64,000 nt of DNA from Halorhodospira halochloris (lineage in GTDB: Bacteria; Pseudomonadota; Gammaproteobacteria; Nitrococcales; Halorhodospiraceae), in assembly GCF_002356555.2 (NCBI RefSeq), contig NZ_AP017372.2, positions 682,001 to 746,000 on the forward strand, read 5' to 3'. Each line of letters starts with the position of its first letter. Within the stretch, counting starts at the first letter, position 1. This document shows, piece after piece, positions 51,421-59,777 of this stretch. The translations under genes were made by a program, and so were the position numbers. A model generated the notes under the pieces. The model was not told the origin of the DNA and ran no database searches. It saw nothing but the letters and a program-made list of their open reading frames with translations.

Positions 51421-51468
51421 TTATCCAGTCCGTTTATGTGACTCATGAGCAGGGTTAGTGGTTCCATT

Positions 51469-51619
51469 AGGGAACCTCTAAAACTTCGCCGGCGCCACCA
51501 TCCGCCCCGGTGTGGAGGACGCCGTGAATCCATCCCTGGAGGCTTCATGGCGCCATCCCTGGCGACAAGACCTCTACTGCGAGGCAGTTGGGCTCAGTGG
51601 GGAGTTCTTAGAGGCGCCC
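51469..51619. repeat. Fold-back repeat, copy G, with mismatched arms
   Basis: Left arm AACTTCGCCGGCGCCACCAT matches copies C-inner and D. The right arm GAGGCAGTTGGGCTCAGTGG, GGAGTTCTTAGAGG matches copy F instead. The two arms cannot pair over their variable part; only tips and core are complementary. Core forward. Confidence 0.9.
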
Positions 51620-51713
51620 ATGCTGCTAATAACCTATCAGTATCTGCTATTTGCGTCATGACAGTTTTATGACATTATGTGAATATTATCTGGTCGTTTG
51701 GTAAGGAGCGGCG

Positions 51714-52049
51714 ATGAGTGAAGAGAGCGAGTCTCAGGATCCAAGTGAGCAGCGGCGGCTACAGCGCAAGCTCGATCAGGCCCTCGAGGGGCTAGTCTTA
51801 TATGAGCGCAAATGGTGTCCATTCTGTATGCGGGTTAACCTGTCAATGCGTAGCCTCGGTATAGACCTTGAGCGCGTCGATATAGGCGAGGACCCCGAGG
51901 CAGCCAAGCGCTTGGAGCAGGAGGGCGGCAAGCGCATGGTGCCATGCCTGTTTATCCCCGACGGTCAGTCGGGTCAGTGGCTGTATGAGTCGGCCGATAT
52001 CGTTGACTACCTGCGCGCCTTGGTTGAGGAGATGGCCCCGCGTGAATAG
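51714..52049 (+). CDS. Glutaredoxin-like thiol-disulphide protein
   Basis: 111 residues. After a charged N-terminal tail of about 25 residues comes a thioredoxin fold: LVLYERKWCPFCMRVNLSMR with the CPFC active site, then GKRMVPCLFIPD with cis-Pro, and a C-terminal ESADIVDYLRALVEEM that resembles GST N-domains. Reduces disulphides or glutathione mixed disulphides. The ATG follows AAGGAGCGGCG. Neighbours give no hint of a partner. Confidence 0.87.
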   Translation: MSEESESQDPSEQRRLQRKLDQALEGLVLYERKWCPFCMRVNLSMRSLGIDLERVDIGEDPEAAKRLEQEGGKRMVPCLFIPDGQSGQWLYESADIVDYLRALVEEMAPRE

Positions 52050-52112
52050 CCAGGAGTACTGCGCTCTGCCGGCGAATACCTGATTAATGCCGCTGTGTGG
52101 CTAGCGGAGAAA

Positions 52113-53387
52113 CTAGGCTTCGCCGGTCTCCTCGCGCAGGCGCTCGTAGATGTCGCGGTCCGGAAAACCATCAGCAGGTATGCCGTTCTCCTGTTGGAAG
52201 CTGCGTGTTGCCCGGCGGGTTTTGGGGCCGAGCAAGCCGTCTGGGTTACCGGCATCGTGACCTAGCTCGTTGAGCATTTGCTGTACTGCACGCATCTGCT
52301 CAAAGTCGAGCAGCTGATCGGAATCAGGGTTTTGTGACCGCAGCTCAGGTGCGCCATCAATCAGATCGGCCAGATAGCCGACGGCCAGGGCAAAAGATTG
52401 CGACGGGTTCCAGCGCAGTATTTTTCTAAAGTTCTCATAGACTAGAAATGCCGGCCCGTTGCGTCCCATAGGCAAGAGCAAGGATGCCTCTATCTCACTA
52501 TCTGGCAGATAGGAACCGTCGGCGCGGCGAATGCCCAGTTCGCTCCACTCGTTAACCGTGAGTTTTTCGTTTAGCCCTAAGTGCTGAAACTCGAAGTTAT
52601 CGCTAAGGCTTACCTCGCGGCCCCAGCGTTCACCGCTACGCCAGCCTATTTCGTTAAGAAAGTTGGCAGCTGAGGCCAGGGCGTCGGGGACGCTATCACG
52701 CAGGTCTATGCTGCCTGAACCGTCGTAATCGATGGCATGAGCGCGCATGGTGCTGGGCATAAACTGGGTGTGGCCCATTGCCCCTGCCCATGAGCCGTAG
52801 AGTTGATCCGTCTGGAGTTTGCCCTTTTCGAGCAGCGCTATGATGTCGGCAAGTTCGCCGCGAAAGAACTGCGGCCGACGCTCGTCGCAAGACAGGGTGA
52901 CTATGGCATCGACTATCGGTACCTGACCAAAGTAGGCACCGTAGTGGGTCTCCATCCCCCACAGGGCGACCAGATAGCGAGGGCTAATGCCGAAATCATC
53001 ATGTATCTTCCAGAGTAAATCGGCATAGACATCATATATCAACCGGCCCCGCTCTATGCGCTGTTCGGTAACCCGGTTGTCTAGGTATTCACTGAAGTGC
53101 TGTAATGTTTCTGGTTGCGAGCGGTCGAGTTCGACGATGCGCTCTCGTCTTTCAACGTCAGCGAGTGTCTTATCTACCAGCGATGGGCTGAAGCCGGCCT
53201 CTTGCAGTTCATCGCCAAGTTCTTGCACGCACTGAGCGAACTGTTCATCGGCACTCTTTTCTGCTTTCGCCGCAGGGTTGGTGGTGAAAGCGAAGAGCAT
53301 TAGTATAATCGCGACGGCTGTGAGGATATTGCGCTGAGGTTTTGCGGTCGACCGCTGATTTCGTGTCATGATTGGTATGGCTACCAT
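52113..53387 (-). CDS. mltB: MltB-family lytic murein transglycosylase with peptidoglycan-binding domain
   Basis: 424 residues. Signal peptide (NILTAVAIILMLFAFTTNPA), then a transglycosylase domain: catalytic Glu in LVALWGMETHYGAYFGQVPI, GSWAGAMGHTQFMPSTMRAH, DYDGSGSIDLRDSVPDALAS. The end has a PG_binding_1 domain (VQQMLNELGHDAGNPDGLLG, PKTRRATRSFQQENGIPADG). Cuts murein with formation of 1,6-anhydro ends in the periplasm. No lipobox Cys is seen, so this is a soluble MltB/SltB-type protein. Confidence 0.93.
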   Translation of the reverse strand: MVAIPIMTRNQRSTAKPQRNILTAVAIILMLFAFTTNPAAKAEKSADEQFAQCVQELGDELQEAGFSPSLVDKTLADVERRERIVELDRSQPETLQHFSEYLDNRVTEQRIERGRLIYDVYADLLWKIHDDFGISPRYLVALWGMETHYGAYFGQVPIVDAIVTLSCDERRPQFFRGELADIIALLEKGKLQTDQLYGSWAGAMGHTQFMPSTMRAHAIDYDGSGSIDLRDSVPDALASAANFLNEIGWRSGERWGREVSLSDNFEFQHLGLNEKLTVNEWSELGIRRADGSYLPDSEIEASLLLPMGRNGPAFLVYENFRKILRWNPSQSFALAVGYLADLIDGAPELRSQNPDSDQLLDFEQMRAVQQMLNELGHDAGNPDGLLGPKTRRATRSFQQENGIPADGFPDRDIYERLREETGEA

Positions 53388-53500
53388 AAGTTACCTGTTC
53401 ACTCGTTACTAGCAGTTTAGGATACCGTAACCTTGTGGTCGAGAGTTATACTTGCGAATAATTACGTGCAGATGATCCGTGTCATAACTGAGGAGAGGGA

Positions 53501-54574
53501 ATGTTCTACTCGCTGCTTCGTCCGTTGTTGTTTCAGTTTGATCCGGAGAGGGCGCACGGCTTGGCGCTCGATATGGCTCGGGTCGGTACGCACTTTGGCC
53601 TGGCGCGTGGGGCACGCCGGTTGCGGGTGGTGCCAAGGCGGATAATGGGGGTGGAGTTCCCTAACCCGGTGGGGTTGGCGGCTGGCTTTGATAAGGACGG
53701 GCGCTATTTGAACGTAATTGGCCGTCTCGGCTTCGGTTTTGTTGAACTCGGCACGGTTACTCCTCGTCCGCAGCAAGGTAATCCGCCACCGCGCCTGTTT
53801 CGTTTGCCGCATCAGGAGGCCCTTATCAATAGGATGGGCTTTAACAATGGCGGAGCTAACGCCCTGGTGCGGAATATCCAAAAGTCCAATTTTGATGGGG
53901 TAATCGGCATTAACATCGGCAAGAACAAAGAGACCCCGCCGCAGCGGGCAGCCGATGATTACGCTAGTGCCTTGGGGAGTGTCTATGCGGTTGCTGACTA
54001 TGTGGCGATCAATATCTCTTCCCCGAATACTCCAGGCCTGCGGGCGCTGCAACGTGAGGAGGGAGTGCTGCGCAGTATTCTCTATAGGTTGCGTAATGAG
54101 CGACAGCGTTTGGCTCTAGTGCACCAGAAGCATGTGCCGCTGGTGGTAAAATTGGCCCCTGACTGGGATCAAGGTGAGTTGGAGCGCACCCTTGATATCT
54201 TGCTGGAGTTCGGTGTTGACGGCATTGTTGCTACCAACACCACGGTTGATCGCGAAGGCATTGCCCTTGAGTCGGCGGCCCGTGAGCAAGGCGGTCTAAG
54301 CGGTAGACCGCTGCATGATAAGGCTGAGCACGTGCTTGAACGTATTGCCGATCACATCGACGGTCAGATGACCTTGATCGGGGTGGGTGGTATCTTTTCC
54401 GGTAAGGACGTCATCAGCCGTTTCCATGCAGGCGCCGACCTGGTTCAATTGTATACCGGCTTGGTCTATCGAGGTCCGGGCTTGATTGCCGAATCTATTA
54501 AAGCAGCAAATGAGGTGCGCCAAAAGGTTGTATATCGGCGCCGACATGCGCAGAATATGCACCCGGCGGCTTAG
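53501..54574 (+). CDS. pyrD: Dihydroorotate dehydrogenase (quinone), class 2
   Basis: 357 residues. Membrane-associated flavoenzyme that oxidises dihydroorotate to orotate in pyrimidine synthesis. The N-terminal helix pair (FYSLLRPLLFQFDPERAHGL) for quinone access marks class 2. Also present are NPVGLAAGFDKDGRYLNVIG, LINRMGFNNGGANALV, ADYVAINISSPNTPGLRALQ with the catalytic Ser region, VKLAPDW, and the FMN-phosphate loop GVGGIFSGKDV. The ATG follows GAGGAGAGGGA. Confidence 0.97.
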   Translation: MFYSLLRPLLFQFDPERAHGLALDMARVGTHFGLARGARRLRVVPRRIMGVEFPNPVGLAAGFDKDGRYLNVIGRLGFGFVELGTVTPRPQQGNPPPRLFRLPHQEALINRMGFNNGGANALVRNIQKSNFDGVIGINIGKNKETPPQRAADDYASALGSVYAVADYVAINISSPNTPGLRALQREEGVLRSILYRLRNERQRLALVHQKHVPLVVKLAPDWDQGELERTLDILLEFGVDGIVATNTTVDREGIALESAAREQGGLSGRPLHDKAEHVLERIADHIDGQMTLIGVGGIFSGKDVISRFHAGADLVQLYTGLVYRGPGLIAESIKAANEVRQKVVYRRRHAQNMHPAA

Positions 54575-54615
54575 TTTAGAAGCTGTGCAGTGCTGCAGCG
54601 CTAGAGAAATCTTCA

Positions 54616-54705
54616 GGAGAGGTGGCTGAGTGGTCGAAAGCACCCGACTTGAAATCGGGTGAGGGCATGCGCCCTCCGGGGGTTCGAATCCCTCCCTCTC
54701 CGCCA
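54616..54705 (+). tRNA. tRNA-Ser (anticodon TGA)
   Basis: 90 nt with encoded CCA. Acceptor GGAGAGG/CCTCTCC, anticodon loop CTTGAAA, long variable arm, T-loop GGTTCGAATCC. Reads UCA and other UCN codons. Confidence 0.96.
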
Positions 54706-54737
54706 AACACAGCAACTTATCCGGCAAGGCCTAGGCA

Positions 54738-55103
54738 TTGCTCTACGGAATAACCATCCTGCTCAGCTTTCAGTTGCTCGGTGAACTGCTCTCCCGCCTA
54801 CTCGGTCTGCCTCTGCCTGGGCCGGTTATTGGTCTAGCCCTGCTCTTTGCGGTATTGATCGCTTTTGGGAGGGTGCCAGCAGGACTGCGCACTGCAGCTG
54901 AAGGGCTGTTGCGCTATCTGGCCCTGCTCTTTGTGCCGGCAGGTGTCGGTTTGATGGTTCACTATCAGCGCCTCGAGGCCGATGCTGTTGCTATAGCCGC
55001 TGCCCTGGTGGTTAGCACTGCACTAGCCTTGGCGTTGACCGGGCTGGTTTTTCAGTGGCGGCGCCTGCATCCTCGACGCAATGTAGATGAAGAAGATGGC
55101 TGA
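54738..55103 (+). CDS. CidA/LrgA-family holin-like protein
   Basis: 121 residues, four membrane helices: ILLSFQLLGELLSRLLGLPL, PGPVIGLALLFAVLIAFGRV, YLALLFVPAGVGLMVHYQRL, and a C-terminal helix. The PGPVIG motif and the VPAGVG loop are typical of CidA/LrgA. Works with the following LrgB-type protein; proposed roles are control of murein hydrolases and export of small acids. The start is a TTG at 54738, in the space after the tRNA. Overlaps the next gene by 17 bp. Confidence 0.88.
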   Translation: MLYGITILLSFQLLGELLSRLLGLPLPGPVIGLALLFAVLIAFGRVPAGLRTAAEGLLRYLALLFVPAGVGLMVHYQRLEADAVAIAAALVVSTALALALTGLVFQWRRLHPRRNVDEEDG

Positions 55104-55827
55104 GGATTTCGAAGATATCTGGGCATATCTAGCCGAAAGTCCGCTGCTCGGTTTAACCGCGACCTTGTTTGCCTTTCTGGTAGCGCAGTTGCTGTGGGAG
55201 AGGATAGGCCGACCGCCCATACTGCATCCTGTCCTTATGGCCATGGCGCTGTTAATGGCCTTCCTGGTAATGGCTGATATCGACTACGATACCTATTTTG
55301 AGGGTGCTCAATTCATCCACTTTCTCCTCGGCCCGGCGACTGTAGCCTTGGCTATACCGCTATTCGATCAACTGCACAGGATCCGCCGCCTACTATTGCC
55401 GATCAGCGTTGCTGTAGTGGTCGGCAGCCTTAGCGCTGCGCTGTCGGCTATCTTGGTTGGTGCAGCCTTGGGTGCCTCCTATGAGACGCTGCTGTCGCTA
55501 GCTCCTAAATCGGTTACCTCGCCGATAGCGATGGGGATCACCGAACGCTTGGGTGGGTTGCCGTCTTTGACCGCTGGATTGGTCTTAGTGACTGGCGCTT
55601 TGGGGTGCCTGATGGCGCCGCTGATCTTTCGGCTACTGGGGATTCGCGATGAGACAGCGCAGGGCTTTGCTCTCGGCCTGGCGGCACATGGTTTCGGCAC
55701 GGCGCAGGCGTTTGGTATTGGTGCAGCGGCAGGTGCGTTCGCCGGCTTGGCATTGGGTTTAGGGGGGTTGGTAACAGCTGTCTTTGTGCCGTTGCTGTTG
55801 CCGATTATGGAGTTTTTATTTGTCTAG
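55087..55827 (+). CDS. LrgB/CidB-family membrane protein
   Basis: 246 residues, polytopic. Family motifs: PLLGLTATLFAFLVAQLLWE, FLLGPATVALAIPLFDQLHR, LAPKSVTSPIAMGITERLGG (the most conserved stretch), and GLAAHGFGTAQAFGIGAAAG. Partner of the preceding CidA/LrgA-like protein. Followed 2 bp later by a fold-back repeat. Confidence 0.92.
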   Translation: MKKMAEDFEDIWAYLAESPLLGLTATLFAFLVAQLLWERIGRPPILHPVLMAMALLMAFLVMADIDYDTYFEGAQFIHFLLGPATVALAIPLFDQLHRIRRLLLPISVAVVVGSLSAALSAILVGAALGASYETLLSLAPKSVTSPIAMGITERLGGLPSLTAGLVLVTGALGCLMAPLIFRLLGIRDETAQGFALGLAAHGFGTAQAFGIGAAAGAFAGLALGLGGLVTAVFVPLLLPIMEFLFV

Positions 55828-55828
55828 T

Positions 55829-56057
55829 CGAGAACCTCTAAAAACCTCCCCCGGCGCCATAATCTGCCCCGGTGTGGAGGACGCCGTGAATCCTTCCCTG
55901 GAGGCTTCATGGCGCCTACGGCAACTTTTTAATAACAAAAAATGGTAACCTATACGGGGAGTCCAAAAAGCCTGCCTTTTGGTCTCGGGCAAGCCAGTGA
56001 TGGATTCGTGGCGTTATCCACACCGGGGTACCTAGACGCAGGGGGAGTCTTGGTTCC
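55829..56057. repeat. Fold-back repeat, copy H, enlarged and with mismatched arms
   Basis: Left tip GAACCTCTAAAAACC and left arm CCCCCGGCGCCATAATCTGC, then the forward core up to CTTCATGGCGCC. After about 95 bp of AT-rich sequence, core pieces (AGTGATGGATTCGTGGCGTT, ATCCACACCGGGG) and a right arm TACCTAGACGCAGGGGGAGT follow. The right arm does not pair with the left beyond the CCCCGGTGTGG part. Confidence 0.8.
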
Positions 56058-56109
56058 TTTATGTGATTGTTTCTGCATGTAACATTTATTACTAGATAGA
56101 GATTGCCTG

Positions 56110-57336
56110 ATGACAGAGAAAGACCCGAACAAAGGCTACGTAGCGATCCTCGGCTGGAGCATAAACTGTATAGATGCCCTGGAGCGGTTTGACCGCCGCT
56201 ATGTGGTCGTAGCGCCGTACTGGGCGGAGGAGTATGCCAAGGAGCATAACATCCCATACATACCGTGGGACTTTGAGCGGCTCAACGACCGTTCTATGGA
56301 GATCGCCGAGAGGCTTAAGGAGGAGGGGGTTGACGTAGCTATTCCTCTATTCGAAGAGACGGTTGAGTGGGCGGGGGCAATCAACGCCGTGTTGATGAGC
56401 AATCCGCGCTTGCACGGACAGGCGGTGCTGTTTCGCGATAAAGCACTGATGAAACGGCGCGCGCAGCTCGGCGGCATTCGGGTCGGAATATTTGAAGAGG
56501 CACATGATCGTGAGGATGTCGTTCGCTTCCTCAAGCGGGTTAATCAGACCCTGCTCAAGTTGGATGGCGATCCCGACGATCCGATCCACCTCAAGGCCTT
56601 TGATAAGGCAGGCTGTTTGGGGCACCGGGTTATCCGTGCTCCGGATGAGATCGATCAGATCCCCGATGATGAGTTCCCGGTCTTGATGGAGAGCCATCTC
56701 GACGGCTGGGAGTTTGCGGTTGAGGCCTGGATCTATAATGGCAAGATCCGCTTCCTGAATATCTCCGAATATGTAACGTTGGGCTATTCGGTCTTTGTGC
56801 CGGCGACACCTGAACTGGAGAGCTGGCGTAATCTGATCACCAAAGAAATTGAGAAGCTGATCAAGACCTTTGATATAGAGTTCGGCTTTATCCACCCAGA
56901 GTATTTTGTCACCAGTGACGGTACTATGTACTTTGGTGAAGTTGCATACCGCCCACCCGGTTTCAAGGTCTTTGAGTTGCTCGAGCGAGCCTACGGCTTT
57001 AATGCCTACCAAGGCATGGTGCTCTGCTTCGATCCGAAGACCACCGAAGAAGAGCTCGATGCCTTCTTCCCGCGGGAAGTCGTGGATGCCAAGGGCCATG
57101 CCGGTTGCTTCGGGGTATATCCGCGGCGTCGGGTTGTATCAAAGCTGGAGATGCCCGAAGAGACGGTCAATCATGAATACTATGAGTACCATGAGTTGAC
57201 TCCGCCCATTGAGGAAACGGTGACTAAGCGGACTGCTTTCGGCACCCACTGGGGACTGGTCTACTTCTTCGGCGACAATCCGCACCAACTGCGCGATCTG
57301 CTGCGCCATCAGGAAGAGCTGGATTTCTACGTTTAA
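56110..57336 (+). CDS. ATP-grasp-fold ligase of unknown substrate
   Basis: 408 residues. An N-terminal Rossmann-like domain (YVAILGWSINCIDALERFDR, GVDVAIPLFEETVEWAGAIN) precedes an ATP-grasp domain: lysine-containing ALMKRRAQLGGIRVG, then PVLMESHLDGWEFAVEAWIY and FGFIHPEYFVTSDGTMYFGE with VAYRPPGFKVFELLERAYGF, where Mg-binding acidic residues are expected. The layout recalls carboxylate-amine ligases that join amino acids or modify carboxylates. It is a free-standing gene, convergent with the 664-residue protein that follows. The ATG at 56110 is the only suitable start. Confidence 0.82.
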   Translation: MTEKDPNKGYVAILGWSINCIDALERFDRRYVVVAPYWAEEYAKEHNIPYIPWDFERLNDRSMEIAERLKEEGVDVAIPLFEETVEWAGAINAVLMSNPRLHGQAVLFRDKALMKRRAQLGGIRVGIFEEAHDREDVVRFLKRVNQTLLKLDGDPDDPIHLKAFDKAGCLGHRVIRAPDEIDQIPDDEFPVLMESHLDGWEFAVEAWIYNGKIRFLNISEYVTLGYSVFVPATPELESWRNLITKEIEKLIKTFDIEFGFIHPEYFVTSDGTMYFGEVAYRPPGFKVFELLERAYGFNAYQGMVLCFDPKTTEEELDAFFPREVVDAKGHAGCFGVYPRRRVVSKLEMPEETVNHEYYEYHELTPPIEETVTKRTAFGTHWGLVYFFGDNPHQLRDLLRHQEELDFYV

Positions 57337-57357
57337 TCTGACTGGAAATCAAGCAGA

Positions 57358-59352
57358 CTAACGCCCGGCTCCCCAACTTCCCTCTACCATGGCCCGGATA
57401 CGGGCCATGGCATCGTCTGCGACGACAATTCCCGGCGCCTCATCACGCGGGTCAAAGTGGAATATATAAAGCCTAGAGACAAACTCCTCGAAGGGTAGCG
57501 ACGACTCGCCGTGGTACTCGCCGCAGCCTTCGGTGGAAACCAAGACCCCGTTGCCCCAATCCTGGGTGCTGTCGTTGTTCGGATTGAAGAAATAGACCCG
57601 AGTCACCCCTTCTGGGTCGAGGCTGACCCTCTCAATAGAGATTGCGTGCCAGCCCACGAAGCGTCCAGAGGCGTCAGTAACTGCTATTCCTGCTGGTTGG
57701 GAGTGGATGACCGGGTTGTTGCCGTTGTAGAGGGGGTGATAACAGGCGTAGAAGCGCCTCACGAATCCTTCAAGATCGTGCAGGTTACCACTTGCCACAT
57801 CGACGGCAATGGCAAAGCCACGGCCAACCCACCAGCCATGGAACTCCATATTAACCCAGCGGTGGGGGTCTTCGCCGCGCCCGATACAGCGTCTGCCCAT
57901 CTCCATATAGATTACATCAAGATGAGGCACGGCCACCGCTGAAACCGGATCTACGTCGGTCAGCTCATCAGGCTGATGGGCCTCAAGCAGTTTAGCAGAG
58001 GAGAGTTCGCGCCCCTCGAAATGCGAGATAACGTCGTTATCCCTTGCCGCCCAGGCGATCACTTGGAGCAGATAATCCGGATCGTTAGTCGACCACATGG
58101 AAAGTGCTCGGGCTGATTGGCAGGTGGGGTTATTGCCTTGGCCAACCCCGAGTGGGTGACCGAGGATGTTGATGACCCCAGCGAGCAAGCGAACCCGTGC
58201 GGTGGGCCCTGTTGCATCATCGGCTAGGGGGTTAGCGAGCTGGTTAAGGCGCTGCTGGGCAGCTGGGCAGAGCTCAAGATGGATTTGCCGCCACAGCGAT
58301 GGTGGCACGGGGGAGTTGTAGAGGACGCCGCGTTCGATCAGGCCAGCTAGGCCGAGAATGGACTGGGCGGTTTGGGGCCAAACGGCCTCACGAATCAGGC
58401 GGTGGATCAGCTCGCTGAAGCAGCCGAGCACCTCGACACCGGTGCTGCTTAGGCCTAAAGTGGCTGGGATTAGGTCGGGGTAGTGATCGGTTATATAGCG
58501 TAAAAAGATCGCGTGGTAGGGTGAGACCAGTCCGGTATCGTGCATGGAGCGCCCAAAACCCAGGGCTTCGTTACGCAGGGTCTGCTCATCCATGCTGGTG
58601 ATCCGCTCAGCGAAGACATCCAGGCCGGGGTCTTCGTGGCAGCCGCGGGTGGGGCCATAAAGGGCGCTTATCAAGCGCTCAGCGCCGCGGGTGCTGGCAA
58701 TCGGCACTCCGGGGTGGTCGCTGTTGAGGTAGACAGCGACGTTGGTGATCATCAGCTTGACATGTTCGATCTGGATGGGGCGCTGTTGCAGTATGCGCCA
58801 AATCTCGGTGATTAGCTCTTCGACAACGGCATCAAAGCCGACCCGTTCAAGGATAAAGCTTTGATGCTGGCGAACCAGCTCAATATTACGGCCCAGCCTG
58901 ACTCGCTCTGCTTCACCAGTTTCGCCAAAGATCAGATGAATATTCAGGGCTAGTACTCGAGCCAGGAAATTCTTCGCCTCCTGCACAGAGATTCTTTCAG
59001 CCGGCAGTTCACCCTCAAGAATGGCCAGCAGCCGCAACTCGCTCAGGCACTCGAGGATAAGCGTGTGGTCACTACTCAATTTAAGGGTGTTAGCAGCCAT
59101 CTCCGGTTGGAGTATTTCCGGGGTCTCCCAGTCACTCCCGGAGAATATGCCAGCATCCGTCAGTTCGCCTATGCGTTGATAGACAGCAGCCGCGCCTCCT
59201 GGGTCGTTGAGCGCCCGACGTGCTGCCTCGATAACTTCTGAGCTGTGGGTGAATTTGGCGAAAGAAGAGGTCTGGGCGAGGCGGTGGCAGGCTTGGTCAA
59301 GACGCTCCAGGCGGAGCTTGAGTTTTTGCTGTTCATCAATACTGTCAGTCAT
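57358..59352 (-). CDS. Large protein of unknown function with possible Cys-His-Asn triad
   Basis: 664 residues, not recognised. No signal peptide or membrane segment; N-terminal 390 residues mostly helical. The C-terminal part shows GQGNNPTCQSARALSMW with Cys-411, RFVGWHAISIERVS with His-569, and RVYFFNPNNDSTQDWG with Asn-590. Order and surroundings resemble papain/transglutaminase-like active sites (Cys at a helix start, His before a strand, Asn/Asp in the next). Highly polar, with EFHGWWVGRGFAIAVDVASG and VDPVSAVAVPHLDVIYMEMG as other conserved-looking stretches. The ATG at 59352 has AGGGA upstream; a start at 59394 is possible. Convergent with the ATP-grasp gene, 21 bp apart. The triad is inference. 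Confidence 0.55.
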   Translation of the reverse strand: MTDSIDEQQKLKLRLERLDQACHRLAQTSSFAKFTHSSEVIEAARRALNDPGGAAAVYQRIGELTDAGIFSGSDWETPEILQPEMAANTLKLSSDHTLILECLSELRLLAILEGELPAERISVQEAKNFLARVLALNIHLIFGETGEAERVRLGRNIELVRQHQSFILERVGFDAVVEELITEIWRILQQRPIQIEHVKLMITNVAVYLNSDHPGVPIASTRGAERLISALYGPTRGCHEDPGLDVFAERITSMDEQTLRNEALGFGRSMHDTGLVSPYHAIFLRYITDHYPDLIPATLGLSSTGVEVLGCFSELIHRLIREAVWPQTAQSILGLAGLIERGVLYNSPVPPSLWRQIHLELCPAAQQRLNQLANPLADDATGPTARVRLLAGVINILGHPLGVGQGNNPTCQSARALSMWSTNDPDYLLQVIAWAARDNDVISHFEGRELSSAKLLEAHQPDELTDVDPVSAVAVPHLDVIYMEMGRRCIGRGEDPHRWVNMEFHGWWVGRGFAIAVDVASGNLHDLEGFVRRFYACYHPLYNGNNPVIHSQPAGIAVTDASGRFVGWHAISIERVSLDPEGVTRVYFFNPNNDSTQDWGNGVLVSTEGCGEYHGESSLPFEEFVSRLYIFHFDPRDEAPGIVVADDAMARIRAMVEGSWGAGR

Positions 59353-59431
59353 GCAATTTTCCCTGGGGCGCGGGTAACTTCCCAATCTCTGCATATTGGC
59401 CTGTCGCGGCTTATGTGTCTACCTTTAATCT

Positions 59432-59477
59432 AGGGGGACAGGCACTCTTCCAGCTCTCCCAAAGTGCCTGTCCCCCT
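59432..59477. repeat. Inverted repeat with GTGCCTGTCCCC motif
   Basis: AGGGGGACAGGCACT pairs with AGTGCCTGTCCCCCT across 16 bases. Two more copies of the motif follow (CACCTGTCCCCCT near 59491 and AGTGCCTGTCCCTCT near 59686). REP-like; the nearby fold-back repeat lies between the last two. Confidence 0.7.
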
Positions 59478-59526
59478 ATGGCCCCGTATTGGGCACCTGT
59501 CCCCCTGTGGTGTGGTGCCTCTTCTA

Positions 59527-59681
59527 GAGAGTGCCTTTAAGAACTCCCTGCGGTGCCATTAGCTGCCCTGGTGTGGAGGTCTTGGCGCCAGGGATGGCGC
59601 CATGAAGCCTCCAGGGATGGATTCACGGCGTCCTCCACACCAGGGCATCTAATGGCACCGCAGGGAGTTTTTAAAGGCGTC
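59527..59681. repeat. Fold-back repeat, copy I
   Basis: Arms AACTCCCTGCGGTGCCATTA and (right) TAATGGCACCGCAGGGAGTT; inner CTGCCCTGGTGTGGAGG/CCTCCACACCAGGGCA. Tips GTGCCTTTAAG and TTAAAGGCGTC. Core reversed. Copy-specific changes in one arm are matched in the other. Confidence 0.95.
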
Positions 59682-59777
59682 TGAAAGTGCCTGTCCCTCT
59701 AACCGTTGAAGAGGGCGGCGTGTGTTAATATACCGGCAGTTTTTGGTAACCGCGGATTGGATTGGGAAGGGAATAGT

